The notes beneath the pieces are model-generated. The model was given only the letters and a program-made list of their open reading frames with translations. It had not been told where the DNA came from and did not search any database. From Caryophanales bacterium UBA1231 (GTDB lineage Bacteria; Bacillota_I; Bacilli_A; ML615J-28; CAG-313): a stretch of 10,967 nucleotides of DNA. The stretch spans positions 1-10,967 of the forward strand of contig DBWT01000076.1 in assembly GCA_002309035.1 (NCBI GenBank), given 5' to 3'. Made by a program: the position numbers and the translations under genes. Positions 6,501-10,967 of this stretch are shown here, one piece after another (position 1 is the stretch's first letter; each line of letters begins with the position of its first letter).

Positions 6501-7796
6501 ATGAGAAGAAGATTACACATATTCACTATCATATTATTTGTGTTTTTATTGGCACTTACTTTTAGTTGTGCAAAACCAAGTGATGGAAACAATAATGGTT
6601 TTTCGATTGATGGCTTAAAAGTAAATAAGATTGTAATTGTTAGTAGACATAATATTCGTTCTCCTTTAAGTGGTGGCGGTTCACTTTTATCAGAAGTTAC
6701 ACCTCATGAATGGTTTAACTGGACATCAAACCCAAGTGAATTATCTGTTAAAGGTGGAATGCTTGAAGAAAAAATGGGAATGTATTTTCGTGATTATTTG
6801 AAAAGTATTGAATTATATAAAGACGATGAATCATTTATAAATCACTTAAGAATATATACTAATGCAAAACAGAGAACAATTGAAACAGGAAAACATTTTG
6901 CGTTGGGATTACTTTCTGGAGAAAAAACCAATATTGAAACTCATGCTGAATATGATACGATGGATCCGGTATTTAATCCTCAATTAACATTTGTATCAGA
7001 ATCATATAAGATTGATGCATTAAATGAAATAAAGAATATGTTTAATGATGAGATAAACAATTTAGATTATAATTATGGATTATTAACTGATTTAATAGAT
7101 TTTAAAGAATCTAATGCTTACAAGAATGGAACTATTACTAGTTTTGATCCTAATGATTTAGAAATTAATTTAAATCAATTTGCGGAACCATCAATGAAAG
7201 GATCACTTAAAACAGCTTGTAGTATTAGTGATGCCCTAGTTTTGCAGTTTTACGAAGAGATAGATGATTATAAAGCCGCATTTAATAAGAATATAAATAT
7301 AGATTATTGGAAAGATGTATCGTATATCAAAGATTTATATGGTGATGTTTTATTCACATCTCCACTTATATCACATAATGTCGCGAATCCATTATTAAAA
7401 GAAATAAAGAAAGAATTAAATAATGATAATTATTTATCATTTCTTTGTGGTCATGATTCTAATATAGGAAGTGTATTAAGTAGCTTAAATGTAAAGCCAT
7501 ATAAGCTCGATAACGCAATAGAAGGTAAGACACCAATTGGATGTAAGATTACTATAGTGTCTTACGTTGATAATGATAATAATGAATATTATGGTATTTA
7601 TTTAGTATATCAATCTATTGATGAATTACGTAATGTGACTAATCTTTCATTAGATAATCCCCCAATGATAGTGCAATTATATTTTAATAATATTGATATA
7701 TTAGATAATGGTTTATATCAAAAAGAAGAATTTTTAAATTTAATAGATGATAATATTAATGAATATGAAAGAATAGTTAATCAATATAGTAAATAG
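6501..7796 (+). CDS. Histidine-type acid phosphatase, probable surface lipoprotein
   Basis: A 431-residue protein. The N-terminus has a basic start (MRRRLH), a hydrophobic stretch at about 7-21, and C23 after LTFS. This is a lipoprotein signal peptide with a slightly irregular lipobox, so the mature enzyme is probably lipid-anchored outside the membrane. Branch-2 histidine acid phosphatase hallmarks follow. RHNIRSP (49-55) fits RHxxRxP, with H50 the phosphorylated nucleophile. GHDSNIGSVL carries the H318-D319 proton-donor pair. Family members release phosphate from sugar phosphates or phytate. The HDSNI form resembles glucose-1-phosphatase (Agp) more than AppA phytase, but substrate cannot be assigned. 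Other Cys residues are few. The ABM-like gene follows after 19 bases, probably in the same transcript. GTG at 6492 is a less likely start. Confidence 0.85.
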   Translation: MRRRLHIFTIILFVFLLALTFSCAKPSDGNNNGFSIDGLKVNKIVIVSRHNIRSPLSGGGSLLSEVTPHEWFNWTSNPSELSVKGGMLEEKMGMYFRDYLKSIELYKDDESFINHLRIYTNAKQRTIETGKHFALGLLSGEKTNIETHAEYDTMDPVFNPQLTFVSESYKIDALNEIKNMFNDEINNLDYNYGLLTDLIDFKESNAYKNGTITSFDPNDLEINLNQFAEPSMKGSLKTACSISDALVLQFYEEIDDYKAAFNKNINIDYWKDVSYIKDLYGDVLFTSPLISHNVANPLLKEIKKELNNDNYLSFLCGHDSNIGSVLSSLNVKPYKLDNAIEGKTPIGCKITIVSYVDNDNNEYYGIYLVYQSIDELRNVTNLSLDNPPMIVQLYFNNIDILDNGLYQKEEFLNLIDDNINEYERIVNQYSK

Positions 7797-7815
7797 TTTT
7801 TTATAGGGGAATTAC

Positions 7816-8139
7816 ATGATTATAACAATTAACATTTATTATTCTGGTAAAGATGGAAGCGCAAGAAAATTTGCGGTTGAAATGATGAATAAAGGAATTG
7901 TGGAAAAGATTCGTGCTGAAGAAGGAAATGTACGATACGAATATTTTTATCCTCTTGAGGATAGTGAAACAATACTTTTAATTGATAGTTGGAAAAGTCA
8001 AGAGGCGCTAGATGCGCACCATGCTTCGCCAATGATGAAAGAAATTACTGAATTACGTGAAAAATATGATCTCCATATGAGAGTAGAAAGATATATTTCT
8101 CACGAAAATAAAGATGATGAAAAATATATAAGGAGATAA
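7816..8139 (+). CDS. ABM-fold monooxygenase-like protein (antibiotic biosynthesis monooxygenase family)
   Basis: A 107-residue protein of the dimeric alpha/beta-barrel (ABM, YgiN-like) family. The visible support is the beta-strand opening MIITINIYYSGKDG, the segment AEEGNVRYEYFYPLEDSET, and the typical stretch SWKSQEALDAHHASPMMKEI. The rest is a charged tail (HENKDDEKYIRR). Members include cofactor-free quinol monooxygenases and many proteins of unknown role. No catalytic residue can be assigned with certainty here. The ribosome site AGGGGA (7805-7810) lies 5 bases before ATG. It follows the phosphatase gene closely and is closed by the terminator at 8151-8182, so it ends that transcription unit. 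No metabolic link to the phosphatase is obvious. Confidence 0.82.
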   Translation: MIITINIYYSGKDGSARKFAVEMMNKGIVEKIRAEEGNVRYEYFYPLEDSETILLIDSWKSQEALDAHHASPMMKEITELREKYDLHMRVERYISHENKDDEKYIRR

Positions 8140-8150
8140 TGAAAAGGATT

Positions 8151-8182
8151 AAATGGAGCATAATTGCTCCGTTTTTCTTTTC
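8151..8182 (+). terminator. Rho-independent terminator after the ABM-like gene
   Basis: AAATGGAGCA (8151-8160) pairs with TGCTCCGTTT (8165-8174) across a TAAT loop, with one G-U pair. It is followed by a T-rich tail to about 8182. It lies 11 bases after the stop at 8137-8139. Confidence 0.9.
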
Positions 8183-8206
8183 TTAAATAATTTTTATGAA
8201 AAAGTA

Positions 8207-8235
8207 TTGACAAAATATATCGCGCGCGATATAAT
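8207..8235 (+). promoter_or_regulatory. Consensus sigma-A promoter of the flavodoxin-ohrR-gpx operon
   Basis: TTGACA (8207-8212) and TATAAT (8230-8235) are both perfect and are separated by the ideal 17 bases. It is the strongest promoter by sequence in the window. Predicted start of transcription is near 8242. Most of its spacer and -10 are covered by a palindrome, so it is very probably repressed when the palindrome is bound. Confidence 0.92.
8216..8233. promoter_or_regulatory. Perfect 18-bp palindrome, probable operator of the OhrR/MarR-type regulator
   Basis: TATATCGCGCGCGATATA reads the same on both strands. It covers the last 14 bases of the promoter spacer and the first four of the -10. 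An 8-base run of alternating C and G stands out in such AT-rich DNA. Size and position fit a MarR-family dimer site, and a MarR-family gene lies second in the operon it would control. Binding by that protein is inferred, not shown. Confidence 0.75.
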
Positions 8236-8247
8236 ATAAGTGGTTAT

Positions 8248-8252
8248 GGAGG
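8248..8252 (+). promoter_or_regulatory. Ribosome binding site fixing the flavodoxin start
   Basis: GGAGG lies 5 bases before the ATG at 8258. The in-frame GTG at 8240 lies at or before the predicted transcription start and so cannot be used. Confidence 0.85.
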
Positions 8253-8257
8253 AAATT

Positions 8258-8677
8258 ATGAAAACAGCAATAAGATATTATACAAAAAGTAAAAAAGGTA
8301 ATACTAAAAAAATAGCAGATTTCGTATCAAATGAAATTAATGTATCTGCATTTGATGTTAGTATTGATTTGGAAGAAGAAGTTGACAAGTTGCTATTAAT
8401 AAATGCAATGTACGCTGCTGATATTGATAATGAAATTAAATTGTTTCTAGAAAGAAATGCTGGAAAGATAAAGGAAGTTATCAATATTAATAGTGCAGCA
8501 ACTGGTAAATCAACATATAAACAAGTTAAAAAAGTTTGTGATAAATTGAATATCAAATTATCAGATAAGGAGTTTCATACTGTCGCTTCTTGGATATTCA
8601 TTAATAAAGGCCGTCCAAATGAAGATGATTTTAATAGACTTAAAGATTTCTTGAGAGGACTTGATATCAATGGATAA
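8258..8677 (+). CDS. Flavodoxin-like protein
   Basis: A 139-residue protein. The N-terminus AIRYYTKSKKGNTKKIA (4-20) matches the flavodoxin FMN phosphate loop (T-x-S-x-x-G-N-T-x-x-x-A, with T9, S11, G14, N15, T16, A20). The alternating alpha/beta pattern and the closing segment FINKGRPNEDDFNRLKDF agree with short-chain flavodoxin-family proteins of anaerobic Firmicutes. It probably carries electrons through FMN in the cytoplasm. The aromatic residues that flank FMN in classical flavodoxins cannot be placed with certainty, so FMN binding is likely but unproven. It is first in the operon, directly behind the palindrome-controlled promoter. Its end overlaps the ohrR-like gene by 8 bases, so it probably belongs to the same peroxide-response unit. 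Confidence 0.8.
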   Translation: MKTAIRYYTKSKKGNTKKIADFVSNEINVSAFDVSIDLEEEVDKLLLINAMYAADIDNEIKLFLERNAGKIKEVININSAATGKSTYKQVKKVCDKLNIKLSDKEFHTVASWIFINKGRPNEDDFNRLKDFLRGLDING

Positions 8678-9122
8678 ATATGATTCGCTATTATTAAAGA
8701 ACCAATTATGTTTTCCAACATATGCGGTTAGTAATAAGATATTAAGAAAATATCAACCATTATTAAGTAAGTTAGATCTAACTTATACGCAATATGTAGT
8801 TATGATGGTAATGTGGGAAAAGAAAAAGGTTAATGAGAAAGAGCTATGTGAGACACTCCATTTACAGACCAATACAGTTGCCCCACTAATTAGAAGACTT
8901 AAAGAAAAAGGATTTATATCAATTGAAAAAGATAAAGAAGATAAGAGAAATCTTGTTATTACTTTAACTGATGCTGGTGAAAAATTAAAAGAAAAAGCTG
9001 TTGATGTTCCTAAATCAATAGTTAGTGAATTTAATTTGACTGAAGAAGAAGCAAAGTTTTTATATAAAATACTTTATAAAATTTTAGATTATGAAAAGGA
9101 GAATAATAATGAAAGTATATGA
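8670..9122 (+). CDS. ohrR: MarR-family peroxide-sensing regulator, OhrR type
   Basis: A 150-residue winged-helix protein close to Bacillus subtilis OhrR. NQLCF places C14 where the organic-peroxide-sensing C15 lies. Y18, Y28 and Y39 match the Tyr residues (19, 29, 40) that surround it. The recognition helix is near TNTVAPLIRRLKEKGF and the wing near DKEDKRNLVITLT. A second Cys, C60 (ELCETL), lies in the DNA-binding domain and not at the C-terminal resolving position of two-Cys OhrR proteins. ATG at 8670 is chosen: GAGAGGA (8653-8659) is 10 bases before it, while TTG at 8661 would be only 1 base away. It overlaps the flavodoxin gene by 8 bases and gpx by 14. It probably represses its own operon by binding the palindrome at 8216-8233 and lets go when C14 is oxidised. 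SarZ/MgrA-like regulators are the alternative name. Confidence 0.87.
   Translation: MDKYDSLLLKNQLCFPTYAVSNKILRKYQPLLSKLDLTYTQYVVMMVMWEKKKVNEKELCETLHLQTNTVAPLIRRLKEKGFISIEKDKEDKRNLVITLTDAGEKLKEKAVDVPKSIVSEFNLTEEEAKFLYKILYKILDYEKENNNESI
9096..9101 (+). promoter_or_regulatory. Ribosome binding site fixing the gpx start
   Basis: AAGGAG lies 7 bases before ATG at 9109. The upstream in-frame ATG at 9091 lies before this site and would add six residues (MKRRII) absent from the family. Confidence 0.8.
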
Positions 9123-9588
9123 TTTTAATGTATTAAGCCAAGAGGGTGAAGAAGTAAGTTTAAGTAAATATGAAGGAAAAGTATTGTTAATAGTTAATAC
9201 TGCTACAAAATGTGGTTTTACACCTCAATACGATGCTTTAGAAGCAATGTATGAAGAATTAAATGAAAAGGGATTTGAAATTTTAGATTTTCCATGTGAT
9301 CAATTTTTCCATCAAGCACCGGGAACTGATGAAGAAATTAATCAAGTATGTAGTTTAAGATTCAATACTAAATTTACAAGATTTAAAAAATGTGAAGTTA
9401 GAGGCGATAAAGCTATTCCTTTATATAAGTGGTTAATTACACAAAATGAAAAAGGAAAAGCTAAAGCTATTAAATGGAATTTTACTAAGTTCTTAATCAG
9501 TAAAGAAGGAGATGTTGTGGCTAGATTTGAGCCAACTGCTAAACCTGAAAGTTTTATTGATAAAGTAAAAGAAGAATTAGATAAATAA
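9109..9588 (+). CDS. gpx: Glutathione-peroxidase-family thiol peroxidase (Cys type)
   Basis: A 159-residue protein, the normal length of bacterial Cys-type GPx. NTATKCGFTPQY sets C35 as peroxidatic Cys (no selenocysteine). FPCDQFFHQAPG gives Q69, and KWNFTKF gives W123 and N124, completing the C-Q-W-N tetrad. C81 (VCSLRF) stands where thioredoxin-dependent GPx such as yeast Gpx3 has its resolving C82, so reduction by thioredoxin and not glutathione is likely. It reduces hydrogen or lipid peroxides in the cytoplasm. FFHQAPG replaces the common FGGQEPG. Its start overlaps the ohrR-like gene by 14 bases, so translation is probably coupled and expression follows the OhrR-type switch. Confidence 0.92.
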   Translation: MKVYDFNVLSQEGEEVSLSKYEGKVLLIVNTATKCGFTPQYDALEAMYEELNEKGFEILDFPCDQFFHQAPGTDEEINQVCSLRFNTKFTRFKKCEVRGDKAIPLYKWLITQNEKGKAKAIKWNFTKFLISKEGDVVARFEPTAKPESFIDKVKEELDK

Positions 9589-9604
9589 GATAGAGAGAAG
9601 AAAA

Positions 9605-10960
9605 ATGAAAAAATATGATGTTATATTTATTGGTAGTGGTCATGCTTGTTGGCATGGAGCATTAATTCTTAAATTGCAAGGTAAGAGTGTTGCTTTAGTT
9701 GAAAAAGAATTATTAGGTGGAACTTGTACTAATTATGGTTGTGATGCCAAAATATTATTGGATTCACCAATTGAACTTAAAGAAGCATTAGATAGATATC
9801 AAAATATAGGTTTAGCTAAACAAGCAGAAATTGACTGGAATAATTTAATGCAATATAAGAAAGGCGTTATTGGTTTTATGCCAAATGCATTAGATGGATT
9901 ATTTAAGCAATTTGGATTTGATGTTATCCGTGGTAAAGCTGAATTTGTGGATAAGAATACAATTGATGTTAATGGCGAAAAATATAACGCTGATTATTTT
10001 GTAATTGGAACTGGTCAAAATTATGTTCCTCTTGATATTCCTGGTAAAGAATATTTTAAAGATTCAAGAGATTTTCTATCAATTGATAATATTCCTAATC
10101 ATGTAACATTTGTGGGAGCAGGAATCATTGGTATGGAATTTGCGTCTATCTGCTTATCATTTGGTAAAGAAGTTGATATTATTGATTTAAGTGATAGAGC
10201 ATTAAATCAATATCCAAAAAAATATGTTGATAACATTGTTAAAAAAATGACAAGCCAAGGTGCTAAATTCTATTTTGGAAGAAATGTTAAATCATTAGAA
10301 AAATTAAATGATAATGAATATTTATTAAAGACTAATGAAGGTGATGAAATTAAATCTAATTATGTATTAGTTGCAGTTGGAAGAAAAGCAACCGTTGAAG
10401 GATTAGGTTTAGAAAATTTAGGAATTGAATATTCTAATAGCGGCATTAGTGTTGATAATCACTTAAGAACAAGCGTAAAAAATATTTATGCATCTGGTGA
10501 TGTGATTGATAAAAAAATACCTAAATTAACACCAACTGCGGAATTTGAATCTAATTATATTGCACTTGATATTTTACTTCCTAGCATTTTAAAGAGACCT
10601 ATTAAATATCCAGTAGTACCTAATTTAGTATTCACATTACCAAGAATTGCACAAGTGGGTGTTAATGTCGATAGGGCAAAAGAATTAGGTTACCGCGTTG
10701 AAGAAGTTGAAATTGGTAAGACGATGTCATGGGCAAATAAAAATGATGTTAATGAACATCTGACATTTGTATTTAATAGCAAAAATGAGTTAGTTGGAGC
10801 AGCAGTATTTGGTGATCAAGCTGGCGAATATATTGATTTATTAACTATTATTATTAATAAAAAGATTAAAGGTAGAGAATTATCACAAATGATTTTCTCA
10901 TTCCCAACAACTACTTATGGATTATTATCAGCTTTAATTCCTTTAATGTTAAAAAAATAA
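9605..10960 (+). CDS. FAD/NAD(P)-dependent disulfide-reductase-like flavoprotein lacking the catalytic His
   Basis: A 451-residue class I pyridine nucleotide-disulfide oxidoreductase-like protein. The FAD site is IGSGHACWHG (9-18); the third Gly of GxGxxG is C15. GGTCTNYGCDAK holds the redox pair C41/C46, in place of the common GGTCLNVGCIPSK. FVGAGIIGMEFA (about 169-180) is the NAD(P)-binding GxGxxG, followed by VDIIDLSD, whose acidic residue hints at NADH. YASGDV is the second FAD motif. The C-terminal dimer domain ends in SFPTTTYG (432-439), where lipoamide dehydrogenase, glutathione reductase and MerA have a HPTxxE motif. F433 replaces the proton-relay His and Y438 the Glu. From memory, similar GTCTNYGC proteins occur in lactobacilli and enterococci, with role unknown. 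It could recycle thiols for the upstream peroxidase. It follows gpx by 16 bases with a weak site, AGAGAG (9592-9597). The end of the operon lies past the window. Confidence 0.87.
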   Translation: MKKYDVIFIGSGHACWHGALILKLQGKSVALVEKELLGGTCTNYGCDAKILLDSPIELKEALDRYQNIGLAKQAEIDWNNLMQYKKGVIGFMPNALDGLFKQFGFDVIRGKAEFVDKNTIDVNGEKYNADYFVIGTGQNYVPLDIPGKEYFKDSRDFLSIDNIPNHVTFVGAGIIGMEFASICLSFGKEVDIIDLSDRALNQYPKKYVDNIVKKMTSQGAKFYFGRNVKSLEKLNDNEYLLKTNEGDEIKSNYVLVAVGRKATVEGLGLENLGIEYSNSGISVDNHLRTSVKNIYASGDVIDKKIPKLTPTAEFESNYIALDILLPSILKRPIKYPVVPNLVFTLPRIAQVGVNVDRAKELGYRVEEVEIGKTMSWANKNDVNEHLTFVFNSKNELVGAAVFGDQAGEYIDLLTIIINKKIKGRELSQMIFSFPTTTYGLLSALIPLMLKK

Positions 10961-10967
10961 AAGAAAA

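Noticed and set aside
8139..8186. A 15-codon frame (MKRIKWSIIAPFFFS) with AGGAG just upstream
   Set aside because: AGGAGA is part of the Arg codons of the ABM-like gene. The frame runs through the terminator hairpin and its T tail, which explains the Phe-rich end. A leader peptide is not excluded, but nothing follows it that it could control.
8216..8233. Reading the palindrome as a terminator hairpin or a mobile-element end
   Set aside because: It has no loop, no T-run and lies between perfect -35 and -10 elements. No transposase or target duplication is nearby.
9091..9108. A GPx start at the earlier in-frame ATG (9091)
   Set aside because: The ribosome site AAGGAG lies downstream of it and fits ATG 9109. 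The extra residues MKRRII are simply that site translated.
1..10967. CRISPR arrays, insertion sequences, phage genes, toxin-antitoxin pairs or riboswitches
   Set aside because: I looked for regular repeats, transposase or integrase motifs, paired small genes and structured leaders, and saw none that could be supported.

Overview
The window is AT-rich bacterial DNA (roughly one third G+C by eye) with tightly packed genes, all on the + strand. TGA ends several genes and TGG encodes Trp, so the code is the standard bacterial one (table 11), not the Mycoplasma code. AGGAGG-type ribosome sites, an OhrR of Bacillus type, four-subunit ferredoxin-dependent 2-oxoacid oxidoreductase genes and a lipoprotein signal all suggest an anaerobic or microaerophilic low-GC Firmicute (Erysipelotrichia or Acholeplasma-like relatives are possible). 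The species cannot be told from the sequence alone.

Layout. (1) 1-1089: 3' part of a GlcD-type FAD-linked 2-hydroxyacid dehydrogenase, closed by a strong hairpin terminator. (2) 1121-1286: a stand-alone tRNA-Glu(CUC) transcription unit with its own promoter and terminator. (3) 1287-1602: a noncoding stretch with an extended -10 promoter and a spaced 7-base repeat. (4) 1603-6349: a six-gene operon, korD-korA-korB-korC-sucC-sucD, with overlapping or nearly abutting genes. It encodes a ferredoxin-dependent 2-oxoglutarate oxidoreductase and a succinyl-CoA synthetase. Together these would take 2-oxoglutarate to succinate, yielding reduced ferredoxin and one nucleoside triphosphate, or could run in reverse. 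(5) 6501-8139: a probable surface lipoprotein histidine acid phosphatase and a small ABM-fold monooxygenase-like protein, followed by a terminator. (6) 8207-10960: a consensus sigma-A promoter carrying a perfect 18-bp CG-rich palindrome drives flavodoxin, OhrR-type MarR regulator, glutathione-peroxidase-like thiol peroxidase and a FAD/NAD(P) disulfide-reductase-like flavoprotein.

The last operon is the part most worth attention. The regulator keeps the peroxide-sensing Cys and its Tyr partners but is linked to a peroxidase and a flavoprotein, not to ohr. The likely operator is a CGCGCGCG-core palindrome inside the promoter. The terminal flavoprotein has the CxxxxC redox pair but lacks the His-Glu dyad of classical disulfide reductases. 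I see no CRISPR array, insertion sequence, phage gene or recognisable defence system.
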